From the NCBI GenBank assembly GCA_000708835.1, contig DF237087.1, positions 104,016-168,015 of the forward strand: a stretch of DNA of 64,000 bases, written 5' to 3'. The DNA is from Klebsormidium nitens. Lineage: Eukaryota; Streptophyta; Klebsormidiophyceae; Klebsormidiales; Klebsormidiaceae. The notes below the pieces were generated by a model. The model was not told the DNA's origin. It searched no databases and was given only the letters and a program-made list of their open reading frames with translations. A program made the position numbers and the translations under genes. Positions 1-11,177 of this stretch are shown here, in pieces (position 1 is the first letter of the stretch; each line of letters starts with the position of its first letter).

Positions 1-2578
1 TACACATCGCGCCACTTGGCATGCTCTCCTCGTTCCAGTCTGCTCCCCTTTCTCTTGTTGGGCTTGAACTTCACTTCCAACAGAACGTGTGCTGGAACTC
101 TGGTAATCACCAGTCAGGTGCCCGGTTATTAATAACCACGGGCACTCACCCGTTCTTCCTCACTCTCGTCGCTCTTGGCCGGTCGGCGCGCTCGCCAATT
201 GAAGCTTCCCCGCTGCTTCAAACTCTTAAACCCCTCTCCGCTCGGCTGCCTCGCTAAGTCAGCACTTGGCTCCTTTCTCAGTTCCGCTCGTGGCTCCGCA
301 CGAAACCACGCCTCGTCATCGTCGCTCTCTTCATGGTCAGCGCTAACCTGGATCTGAACCCGCTTCTTGACCGCCTTCTTCTTCCGCTTCGTTGACCGCT
401 CGACCCGCTTGCTGAAGATCTCCGAGAACCGCAGCACAGGCTCGCCGCCCGCCTTCTGGAACAGCACCGGAAGCTCTAGGGGTCCCGCAGCCTCAGCCGG
501 CCTCTCCGAAACCTCTAACGCCTCCTCGTCCTCCTCCATAGGAATCCCCTCAGAAAGCCCTTCCGAGCTCTTCGCAACACCTTCCTTCTCCCCCGTCCCC
601 TCCTCGTCGTAATCCTCTTCTTCCGGGGGGGGTACTTGCGGCCACTTTTCTGTGGTGGGTCCCCGCCCCTCCTCATCGTAATCCTCTTCCTCTGGCGCAG
701 CCACGTTTGCCGCTATGATTGGCCCCGGCAAAACTGGTAGTTCCGTTGCTCCCCCATCATCGTCATAATCATCTTCCTCTGCGCCGGGGGCGGCCGGTTG
801 CTGGGGAAGAGGCAGCACAAAGTTTGGCAGGGGGGGTTGTAAGGCGCCAGGGTCGTCAATCACCTCCTGTTCGTCCTCGTAGTCACGTGCGTTCTCTGCT
901 TTCACGTCGTAATCTGCAAGTGAGGCAGAGTGAAAATTGGTGTTGTGACCAGGATTTGAGAAGTTGGAAGATAGCAGCGCAAAAATGAGGTTGACGATGA
1001 CTTCTGGGTCTCTACTTCTACCTCTGAAACCTTGCGGCATCACATTTGCAAGATGTCAGAAGTAAAGCCTTGACGGAAAACGAGAATTAGAGCTGAGAAT
1101 TCGAAGAGATGCCCCAGTATGTCCCAGTGTAAATTCCTGCAGAGCTTGGTTCTACTCGAAAATCAGAACTGTCTGAAAGGAATATTGCCCTTTCCTTTTC
1201 TTTGAGTCACTATGCTTGAGAAAATGCTTCACTTGAGCTGCGGCATCCCAGATCTTGGTCGAGCCCAGACCCAAACGCTGCTTCCCAGAGAAATAAAAAG
1301 TTTGATTTGAGATGCTTTCCAAAGTCTTGGTACCAAGCTGCAGAGCCCATGCACGAAGGATACTTGGAAAGCCCATAATTGACTGGTATCCAATTTCAAC
1401 ACTTTGAGCTAGGACAGGTGGCGACGATGAATCTTAAGACTGACGCTGTTGTGAGCCAGCATGTCTACAATTACATCAAAGATTCTCACCATCATCCTCC
1501 TCGTCCCGGTGATTCTCAGACACGAGCCGCTGCAGGTTGAGCCGTCCACCCAGCCTGGCGCCCAGCTCTCCCAGCTTGTCAATCGCATCCTGGTCAGAAG
1601 AGCACACCAGTGAGCGTGCTGATGATGAAAGTGGGATGATGAACCTTCAGATATCTCCTAGTTGCGAAGGTCTCCCCAGACATTCTGTAGCATCTGGTTT
1701 ATGCTCCGTCTCGCTACAGCTTTTGTTTCTTTTTGACTGATTCAAGAGAACCTGGTTCCTGAAGTTTGTGGCACTTGTATGGTAGATCGTGAAAAAAGGT
1801 GATGTCCAACAAAAGTCCAAAAGTGAGATGGTGTCTGTGCTTCGTGTGCGTCGAGTGCGTTTTCTAAGATCGCAACAAGACCTCGTCACCTTCTTGATGT
1901 CAAGAACAGGGTATAAGCGACCGAAGCCTGTGGTGCTTTTAATCCTTACAGTCAAGTAATCACACAAACCAGGTATGTGGGACAGCAAAAAAGAGGAAGT
2001 TGTAGTGTCAGCAAAAAACAAACAGTTCCGGTGGTTGTCCACAAGCTGCAACTTGGAGATAGAGGTTGAGTAGCCGCAGCCAGAGCAACCTTTAACCTGC
2101 TCTTCGTGTCAACTTGGATTGCTATCAGACTTAGATGGTGACGCAACCAAAAAGTTCTTGGGTTGGTTTCGCAGCCATACAGGATTGTGTTCCACTTGTC
2201 ATTGAAGGAAGAAGAAAGAAGAACTAATAGGTGACTAAATTGCACACTGCGGTCAGACGGCATCTCGGCATATCTCAGAAGCACTTTCAACAAGGAGCCC
2301 ATGAACAAGCATTCAACCTCACACCTCATTCAGCCTGTATTCGTAAGACAAAATGCATGCTGCAGGATTCAGGCAATTGAAACAGTGGTTGCGATGAGGT
2401 GACACGAAAAAAAAGCACCTACTTGGTCAAGATAATTCTCTTCCAGGCGGAGGTTGCGGTCCACGTTCCCAAACATAAACCCTCCCAGCGCGTTTCCTCC
2501 ACCCCCTTCCTCCTTCTTTTCCTCCTCTTCATCTGTGTAACCCCCTTCATCCGTCTGATCGCCCCATGAGGTTGCCAT
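1..2578 (-). CDS. TAF1: TFIID subunit TAF1 (HAF-type), 5' part, cut by left edge
   Basis: Largest subunit and scaffold of the nuclear general transcription factor TFIID. Three exons read leftwards: 2578-2423, 1589-1490 and 913-150, all with GT-AG borders and matching phases; the next donor (after 150) sends the gene beyond the window. Exon 1 starts at ATG 2578 and carries the plant-type TAND motif GGFMFGNVD...YLDQ, continued in exon 2 by DAIDKLGELGARLGG. Exon 3 opens with DYDVKAENARDYED, as in plant TAF1/HAF, then acidic repeats (EEEDYDEEG, three copies) and ends with EPVLRFSEIFSKR, the conserved segment before the central TAF1 domain. The acetyltransferase-like, zinc-knuckle and bromodomain parts are outside the window. 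It is divergent from DOHH and the two probably share a promoter region. Identification is firm; exon borders are my reading. Confidence 0.92.
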
Positions 2579-3279
2579 CTCTAAACCACCCTAAATAGGT
2601 GAATTACATGGTGAGCTTCATGCAAGAGCTCACATTTGACCACTACTGGCCAGCACTTCCTCTCGTAAAGTTTACGCCAAAACAGGTTGCAATTAGGAGT
2701 GTGATACGCTGGATGGCCCCATTGATCAATCTCAGCTGTCATGGGCATCTCTGCCAGCAAGCAGCTCGTGCGCCCACCAGAGATAGAAAAACATGCTCAT
2801 TGCTGGAGCAACCAAGCTGATCACCGAAGGGACCTGAGCGGCATTCACAGATGATTCACAAGAAGAGAGCGCCTCCAAGCCAGCGCCAGTGGCAGCAGCG
2901 TCTTGACAATGCTCTCTCAGTCTGGCAACTTGCGGAGTCACAAAGTCTGCTGGCTCTCATTGGCTTATAAGAATTTGAAACTTGAATGTGGTCCGCCTGC
3001 TTCGACGAACTGTACTTACATGACCAATGCGAGCTCGATTCTCAAACGAGTTTCGCAGCAGCTTGCCTGCTCTTCTGCTTTAGAATCAGTGTCCCCTTGT
3101 GGGGAAATCCTGCATGCAGAACGTTGAAACAGAAGTGTTTTTAAATTTACGGTTTCAGCTTCAATTTCAAGTCCGTTTGGTTGTTCAAACTTCAGGGGTC
3201 GGGACGTTTGTGGTGCCTTGCGGCCTTCCTCTAGGTTCATTTCCAACAGGTTTCTCTAGAAAGCTCCTCCGCTGCAATC
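2579..3279. promoter_or_regulatory. Divergent promoter region TAF1 / DOHH
   Basis: About 700 bases between the two start codons, with no convincing ORF. By position it must hold both promoters and 5' UTRs. I see no clear TATA box. Confidence 0.5.
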
Positions 3280-6200
3280 ATGGTGGTTGCCAGCCCTGAC
3301 GTCGTTGCAAAGCTGCGGGCACAGGTTTTGGACCCAGCAGCGCCCATCGCGCAGCGTTTCAGGACGCTCTTCTCGCTGAGGAATTGCAGTGGGGATGAGG
3401 CTCGGGAGGCCCTGGAAGCTGGTGGGTGAAGCTTGCGCAATATGGAGTTTCATGTACCTATGTACAGCCGTTTGAAGTAGCTGGGTTTCTGAAGAGTGTG
3501 AATTCCGTTTCACATTCTTCATTACCACCATTACCATCATGTCGTTCGAGAAATGTGCATTTTCTGCACCAGACGCTTGGATAGACATTGGAGCTTGACC
3601 TCTAACAACTTTAAGGGTTTCTTGTATTTGGGGGTGGGAGATCTAAGTTGGGATCTAAATGCCAAAGAACTTCGAACACCTTAGCATCTTGCTTGCATGT
3701 GAAATGTCCTCTGCCTTCAGATATATATAGCACTATAGCTACAAAAGTACACACCCAATTTTCGTCTAAAGTTTCTCCTTCGCTGGGTGCTTAAGGATTC
3801 ATAGATTAGCCCTTATCCAGGAGAAACACGGGGGCCACCATGCCTGCAATGTCAGTGTCTGCCAATATGCCCTTGAAACCCTAGAATCTGAAAATCCTTG
3901 CCACCAACTTAAGAGGTGAGAGATTTTGGGGGCCTGTTACAGTGACTACCACCATCGTCGCCATCGCGACGGGTGATACTGTTGCTGACCAGTGCGCCCC
4001 AGTTTTCCCCTCTCCTTTTCAGGATGTCTGTCTCAGTTCAGATCTGGTCGCTAATCCAGATCTCACTGGCACCACAAAATCTGCTCAAGGGCAGCCATCT
4101 CGTTGACCCCTCAATCAAAGGTCATACTAGTGGGGACGTGTAGCCGCAATTGAGTACTATCGGATCAAGCAGTTCTGACTTTCTGTAATGCAGCTATGAA
4201 CGACCCATCAGCCCTGCTGGCCCACGAAGCAGCCTTCTGCCTGGGCCAAATGCAGGACGAGAAAGCAGTGCCTGCCCTCCAGGAGTGCCTCAAGAATGCC
4301 CAAATCCATGCCATGGTCCGACATGAGGTGCGTGCGATTCTGTGATTCCCGTATGGTCAGCTACAAGTAGACTCGACTGTTGGATCCAACTCACATCTCG
4401 CACCGTCAGGAGAGTGTTGCCGTACCTGCTTTTGTATTGGGTATGATGCAGAAGCGTCAGACGCGACAGTTGGGTAGAAGCAGATTATCCTGGTCAAGCT
4501 TTAGATTCCCCGTTGGCCAGTGCGGCTAGTCGACGCTGTTTTTCATGCTAGATGGTTGTCATGAGCTGGCAGTCTTGGAGGTTCTAGCTGAAGCGGGGTT
4601 TGGTGGCAAATTTCGTAACTTTTCGTGTGCATCTTGACCGTGAATAAGATCACTTATGATAGCACCTAAAAGAACACTTCCACACAGTTTGTCAATTCCA
4701 TACAGTATGGCAGTGGATCCTCCCTCGCTGAGCGACAAGTAAACGAGATTAGGGGACTGGTCGTGTGTCATTAGGGGACTGGTCGTGCGTTATTAGGGGA
4801 CTGTCCTGCGTCCTATGTCACTTATCGAAAGCGTGCTCGTTCAATTGGGTCGCAAAGAATGATTGCAAAGCGCCAAGTTCAATTTGACGTACTCTATCTG
4901 GTAGGCTGGGGACTTCTCAGGATCTTGCGAATACGCTGGGCCCTTTTGATGTAACTTCTGCTCAGGCTGGTATGGAAAGTTTCCTACTCCTGCTCAGGCT
5001 GGTATGGAAAGTTCCCTACTCCATTTTTTAAAGTAGCGGGGCCCACTTTCGTACTACCTCACTACTTACATGGCTGGCTGAAGCGCTGAGAGCATTTGAC
5101 AATAGAGCATGCCTCTTCCGGCTGAGGAGAGGGCCTGTGATGCAACTGCAACCGCTTATTGACCCTCGCATCTCTTATGCAGGCCGCAGAGGCGCTGGGG
5201 GCGATTGGCAGCAAGGAGTGCCTTACTTTGCTACAGGAGCGAGCAATCGATGCGGCGCCCGAGGTCGCAGAAACGTGCCAGCTGGCGCTACGGCGGATCG
5301 CGCACAAGCAGGCGGAGTCTGCGGCAAGTACCAGCGGGGATGGGAACTCGCCCTATAAGTCGGTCGACCCGGCGCCGGCCGCCAATCCAAATGCAACGGA
5401 GGCTGAGTTGAGGTGAGCTCCTCTTGTTCATTGTAAACTTGTCGGTCTTACAATTTGCTTGCAAAAATTTAATTCATCTCGCTCTTCGACTACTCAAAGG
5501 TCATCGCTAACTTGTCGATTGATGATGGTTTGTCCAGGTGTTTTACCGCACAAGGATCTGCATAGTCGGCTGCCGGCCGTGTTCTGTTCATGATATATTT
5601 TGCCTACCAGAGATTCGACGCAGGTTGTCAGATTTGAGACCTCCGTGAGACTTTCACAGACCGAAGCAGACTGCTCTGAAGTCGACCGGGGGATGTGACT
5701 GTGGGCATTGTTGAGGCTGCTAATGGCCCCTGCAACCAGCTTCTATCAGCTTGACATCTTCCCTGCCTGTCCGGCTTCAGTTCCAAAAGCCTGCCACAAA
5801 TTCGAGCGTCTAATCCTGGCACTTCTGTGCGTTTCGATGATCTGATTGTATTGTCGCTGCGAGTGGTAGTTCCGTGGAGGACAGTCGGATCGACTTACCG
5901 CTGGAATCATTAGACAAGCGAGTTAAGGCTCTGAGGAACGATATGAGCTTTTCGCTATCAGGCCCCGCTTCAAAAATGTGTCCGAAAGTACGAACCCCTG
6001 GGAGCGTACTTTTTGAGGGAAGCTCCCGTTCGAAGTCTGGCCTCTTCTCTTCCCTCATATCTGAATCAAAGGCTATCTGATTGCTGTGCAGGGCGAGACT
6101 GCTGGACGAAGGCCTCGATCTCTTCGACCGCTACGCTGCCATGTTTGCGCTGCGCAACCGAGGGACGCCGGAGGCTGTCGATGCAATTGTGGACACGTTG

Positions 6201-6963
6201 ACGGCCAAGAGTGCGCTGCTCAGGCATGAGGTGAGCGGCTGCTTATTATCGTGGTCGCATCCTGCTTTTGTATCTTTCTTCATGTTGTCGTAACGTATTT
6301 TCATTCCCCTGGATCCCACTGGGGTCTTAACTTGGAAATGTTCAAATTCTCTTGGTTGTTTTCCGAGTTTCCCCCGGGGTCGGGAGACACCTGTCTGCGG
6401 TGTTCTAGCAAACGGAGCTCTGGTCGCGAGCACTGCTGCGGAAAGTCTCCTAAGCGGCTGAACGATGGGGATTGTCTGGTCAACGCTTCCTTGTCTAGGG
6501 TCCCTACGTTGGTTCTGAGCAGTGCACGGAAAAGCAGGGTCCCTGGCGAATGTGAAGAGAAAGGGCAAGTGTTCGGAAGTTTGTCAACGGCGCTGCACAG
6601 GTGGGTTGCATCTGTCAACGTTGACTCACGGCTTGATTATGTCTGCAGGTAGCATATGTTCTGGGCCAACTGCAGAGCGACCGCGCCACTCGGGCGTTAG
6701 CGGACACGCTCTGCGATGAGTCCGAACACCCTATGGTCCGACACGAAGCGGCCGAGGCTCTCGGTTCCATCGCCGACCTAGCTAGTGTAGAACTACTGAA
6801 AAGGTTTCAGAAGCATTCGGAGCCAATTGTCAGCCAGAGTTGCGAGGTCGCGTTAGATATGCTGGAGAGCGAACAGGCGGGCGAGTTCCAGTATGCCACG
6901 GTGGAGGTTGACCGGATGAACGCAGGGAGTAGTGAACAAACTGCTACGATAGAGGTGTGCTGA
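3280..6963 (+). CDS. DOHH: Deoxyhypusine hydroxylase (HEAT-repeat di-iron enzyme)
   Basis: Hydroxylates deoxyhypusine on eIF5A to hypusine, the second step of hypusination, in the cytosol. Five exons, 3280-3421, 4194-4327, 5183-5412, 6092-6230 and 6649-6963, join in frame to 319 residues, close to plant and animal enzymes. The protein is two sets of HEAT repeats around a linker (KSVDPAPAA). All four iron-binding His-Glu motifs are visible: [40 protein letters not shown] and [13 protein letters not shown]. Two of them are split exactly at exon borders. Other family marks are [26 protein letters not shown] and [12 protein letters not shown]. Start ATG 3280 gives the usual N-terminus. Nothing is missing. 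Confidence 0.97.
4749..4812. repeat. Short tandem repeat in DOHH intron 2
   Basis: Three tandem copies of a unit of about 29 bases around ATTAGGGGACTGGTCGTG. No function apparent. Confidence 0.8.
4955..5022. repeat. Two-copy tandem repeat in DOHH intron 2
   Basis: Two nearly identical copies of a 31-32 base unit around CTGCTCAGGCTGGTATGGAA. Confidence 0.85.
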
Positions 6964-7963
6964 GTGACTATTGGAACTGCACGAGATTTTTTGGCGAAGA
7001 CCATTGGTTGATAGACTCATACCGAATCTTGTTGTCTGGGAAATGAGCCGCGGCATGTATAACAAGATTGTCCAACAATGACTGCCCGTGATTGCCGAAG
7101 CAAGTGCACTAGCTTGTCGGACCTCAGGTCTTGCATGCCGCAGATCCTGAGTCAAATTGGAAGTGCCGGACGAGGGGCCATTATCGTCGTACATGCCAGA
7201 TGACGGACGTATGCTCAGTGGCAGGCGCCGCGGGTTAATGCAAGCATGCGAACAGACAAGCTGCATGCGTGAGCATTCAAACGTACATTTATGGGACGAC
7301 GGTGCCATAGGAATCAAAGCGGGCTTGAGAATTCCGCGGGCCAGCAGCCATGACATGCCCGGCCGTGCAAGTCTTCACTTACCGTCACCATGAACGGTGA
7401 TCTAGCTTTATATATTGCAATATTACAATTTGCGACCGCATCGACAGCGTCCGACAAGGCGCACCGATGCGGGCCCATGTACAGTTATTGCATAAAATTT
7501 GCCTGCATGATTTGGATGCTTGCTAGAAAAGTGCTAAAGACCGGGTCTCTCATGCAGCCTGAGGCCTTCTCACCATGCATGGCGATACAACGTGCCGAAG
7601 AAGGCAATCAATTACAAAGCATGCCGGCCATGTTAGCCATCTGCCAAAACTGAAACAAGTCCTCATTTCAACAGCTCAGTACGTAATGTCATGCTCGCAT
7701 AATGTGCCGAATGTGCGATGTGAGCCAAGGTTTTTGCACCAGACTGATCGCTTTTGCTTGTGCAGATTTCGAACCCGGTTATCACATCCGGAAAAGTTGC
7801 GAATGCAGATGTCAAACTTATACCGCACTAGCTACGTACTCAACAATTCACTTTATTTTGTTCATGAGTCCTGTCTCCGTCCAAAGCATCCGCTGAAATT
7901 GCACCTCACAACGATGCCTGATCAATCTGCCATTGCACTCATCTGCTTAGACCTACTTCTTGG
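6964..7963. other. Convergent intergenic region DOHH / F-box gene
   Basis: One kilobase between two converging genes. It should hold both 3' UTRs. The small ORFs here have no family features and I see nothing else. Confidence 0.5.
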
Positions 7964-10166
7964 TTAACGCGTTTGTGAACGTATTGACCATCTCCTGACT
8001 TTTGCTTTGATCTTGGGCCCTACCTTGCGCGACCACCCCACAGCGGTCTTTGCAATCCACTCAAGAACGGTCCAGGCGAGGCACGCGCACAGATACAGGC
8101 ACAGCGCGCGCAGCGCGGCATCCACTGGCGGCAGAAAGCGAAAGAGGCCGACGGAAAAAATGAGAATCACCATGTCGATCAGGTCTCGCTCGCCTTGGAT
8201 TGCCGCGCGGAGGGAGGGCCACCCGGATAATGCCGCGACGAACACCTGGACTGTAATTGGGATGCCCAGCTCAGAATCGAACCCGAACAGTCTGACCGAA
8301 AAGAAAACTGAGGTTAGTTGTGGTCTGTAAACGGTTAAATGAGGTACTCCAGGGAAAGCACCAGGCCAAAGATGACGTCAGCGATGCAGATGCCCCAGAT
8401 CACGCGGTCCGCCGCTCGAAGCGCAACCTCAAACAGGCGTTGTGACCGAATTTCCTGGTTTAGTGGGGTCAGGATTGCGTCCTCGAGGGCGCCCCCGCTC
8501 GGAACCGCAACCGTTTCACCCCGTTCCGCCGCTCCTCTGCGATCCGTTCCGCCCGGAAGTCGTGCCCCGCCCTGGTGCGGCACGATTATTATCCTCTTTC
8601 CCCGCCGTGACGCGCACAGCACCCTGAGTTTTGCGAAGAGCTGCTGTGCCGCAGCTGCGCTCCGCGCATAAAAGGCCGGCCGCAAATGGATGACGAAGCG
8701 GGCGTCGGCGTTTCGCTCCAGAAACTGAGCGACGTAATCAAGGTCCGCCGGAGCCAGCGGAAAGTCGAGCGCAAGCGCTTGCAATCCCTGGCTAGCCTGC
8801 AGCTCTGCGCAGGTCAGAATGGTCCACGCCATGTCATCGTCGCGGGCGAAGTCGTGGCAAAGATGCTGAAAGGTGACGGTTCCGGCGTCGCCCTTGCCAA
8901 GCACAACGGAAAGTGAGCGGACTTCCAAGTAGCTCAGCATGCAGTTGCGAACGACCACGCGGTGAGCGGACGGCGCGCCTCGTAGAAATTTGCCAAGCTC
9001 CTCAAGTAGAGGTTCCTCGAGATGAGTAACGAGGTGCTCGAGGATGACGGTGTAACTGAAAACCTCCGTCGTCGCGCCTCTAGTTTGCGACCCTCCACCG
9101 CCCGTGATTGCTGCTATCTTCGCTCTCTGTTTCACGAGAGAAGAAATCTTCCTCAAGAATCTCTGGTACGCTGCTTCCGAGCCAACGGATTGAGGAGCGA
9201 CTGAAGCAGCGACGCGCTCAAGTTTCGTCTCTCGATCGCCTCAAATGCGCCAAACGGTTCTTGGGCGGGACCCCACGGATTGAATGGCGTCAAACAGTTC
9301 GGCTTCCAGGGGTACGTACCGGACACGTCCTTGAGATTCAGGAGAAATGCACAATCGAGCGCCAGACTTCGAATCACGTCTAACACCGGGTCGTTCGTCA
9401 GGAAACCGGGGTCACCTTCCCCGTCCATTCTAACAGTGACTTGGAACGCCGCTGCTGACAGGGCGATCACGCAGGCCGCGACAAAGTTTGGGGACAACTG
9501 GACCGCTCCAGAGACGTTGAGAAGGACCTCTCTCTTGGCTGACCTCTGTCGTTCAGGCCTTTCCGGCGGACTGCTCGTTCCGTTTCTCACGAAGGCAGAA
9601 TGGCTGCTGCTCACGTTCCGCAGGAAGTTGCAGACGGAGCGGACAGCCAGCGGAATCCGCTGCAGCTGGTCTTCCACCCAGAGCGTGCATGTCTCGAGGA
9701 AGAACCTCACAGAGATCCAGGACTCAGGCACTGCTGTGTACAGAAACCGCAGGGACATCAGCTGCAAATAGATGGCCTCCCTCCAGAGCGACGCCCGCGT
9801 TTTCCGCTTCAGCTGTTCCACCGCCAGTAACTTGGCCATCCTGTGCTTCGTGAAACCCGCGGTGACGTCACCCAGGCTCTCCGCCATTCGCCGTATCTGA
9901 GCTGCGCCTTTCTGCATGCGTGGCTCCAGCCTGATCAGCAGAGACAGAAGCTGGTCCTCCGTGCAAGTTTGCGCGTCCACAGCTCCTAGCTTTATCGCAT
10001 GCCAAAGCTCCGGATCCCGCAGCGCATCCCTGTGGCTCTTGTCCAAGATCTCCAGGCGCAAGCGCTCCTTCAGGCTGATGTCTTTGAGTATCAGACGGAG
10101 GACATCCGCAGGCAGCGCAGCTAACGCCTGCGCTTGTGCAGATGGACGAAGAACCTGAGCCGCCAT
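7964..10166 (-). CDS. F-box protein with hydrophobic C-terminal segments
   Basis: Three exons reading leftwards, 10166-9320, 9230-8348 and 8291-7964, give 685 residues with consistent phases; the introns are short (89 and 56 bases) and inferred from GT-AG and frame. Residues about 14-55 (ALPADVLRLILKDISLKERL...DPELWHAIKL) fit an F-box, which in this family binds SKP1 in SCF ubiquitin ligases. The middle has leucine-rich stretches but no regular LRR I can define. The last 120 residues contain three hydrophobic segments (ICIADVIFGLVLSL, MVILIFSVGLFRF, LCLYLCACLAWTVLEWI) that could cross or enter a membrane, unusual for an F-box protein. The substrate is unknown. If the 89-base intron is wrong, the ORF change near 9153-9230 is a frameshift instead. 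Confidence 0.72.
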
Positions 10167-10677
10167 GGTGCGCGCGCGGGAGTGTAGGCGGTGCTAAGCC
10201 TTTTGATATCCGACGAACTTGCAGATTATATGAAGCGCTTGCAGCTAACGAGCATTATGGGCGAGTAGGACTCAAGCTGCATGGCAGCTACGGTAGCTAA
10301 GGGCCGAAGGGCACAGCTGATGACGTACAGAAGATGTTACAGAAGTTGGTGGATTTTCAAAATCCAACCACTAATAATTCTCCTTTATGAAGCGAGACGT
10401 TCCGCTGTGCGCGCCTTATGTAGCCATTTTGAAGACGTTCCACATACTTTCAGGGCAGTAACAATGTTGATGCGGAGTATGAGGCAGTCAAAGGGCCCGC
10501 TAATTAGTATTACTGGTGCATGCGCTGCCGGCTTGACGATCGGTGCGGTACAAAAACCTGGTTCCGCAACGCGGACCCCAGCGCCAGGCGTCGCATATAC
10601 CTAGTCCGATACCAAGCGGCCGCACCGTACGTGCGACTTGCTCGGCCGGCCGCGGGCGGCGGCGGCTCCTGGCACAA
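10167..10677. other. Intergenic, F-box gene / G1
   Basis: Divergent spacer; promoter of the F-box gene by position. No coding signal recognised. Confidence 0.4.
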
Positions 10678-10829
10678 CCAGTTGGCGCGACCTTGCATTC
10701 CCACCCAACCCAGCCGGGTACGTCTACCGGGCGGGCCTGGGCCTGGCCCCTCCGGCATACGCTATGAGCCAAAGAGGCTCAGCCCGTGCCGTTACCAAGC
10801 ACTCACAGACCGTTCCCATTCAGCACGCC
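10678..10829 (+). promoter_or_regulatory. Shared upstream block, copy 1 (G1)
   Basis: Starts with CCAGTTGGCGCGACCTTGCA, nearly identical to 47301-47450 and recognisable at 57177-57310. Further shared words in the same order: CAT-A-(A/C/G)GCTAT, (G)CCGTTACC or CCATTACC, and GACCGTTCCC. The block ends about 350 bases before the G1 start. Promoter or leader role is inferred from position. Confidence 0.55.
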
Positions 10830-11177
10830 AAAAGAAGACGTCCAGCTTCCTTGCCCATTCAGATGAGCCCTCGCAGTGTGCAAATCAGCCGCAATCTTGC
10901 TCACTTTCCACAGTTCGCTTTCTTCGGTGGCAATTACTTCAGCGGCTTCCGTGTGCGTTAGGCCTCTTGCAGTAGAATGACAGAGCCAAAGCAGGCGGCC
11001 TTAGAGAAGGTGCAGGGCAGATTGGTGTGGCTCAGGGCTTACAGGTTGGCCGGCAATCAATGTCAACAGGGATTGGTGTTCTGTAAAGCGTTGTGGGGGC
11101 GCTTCCTAGTATCAGTCTCATTATCTCTCTTGGTCTTGTAGGAAGCAAATCAGAGCTGGCCCTTCAACTGTGTCGTC

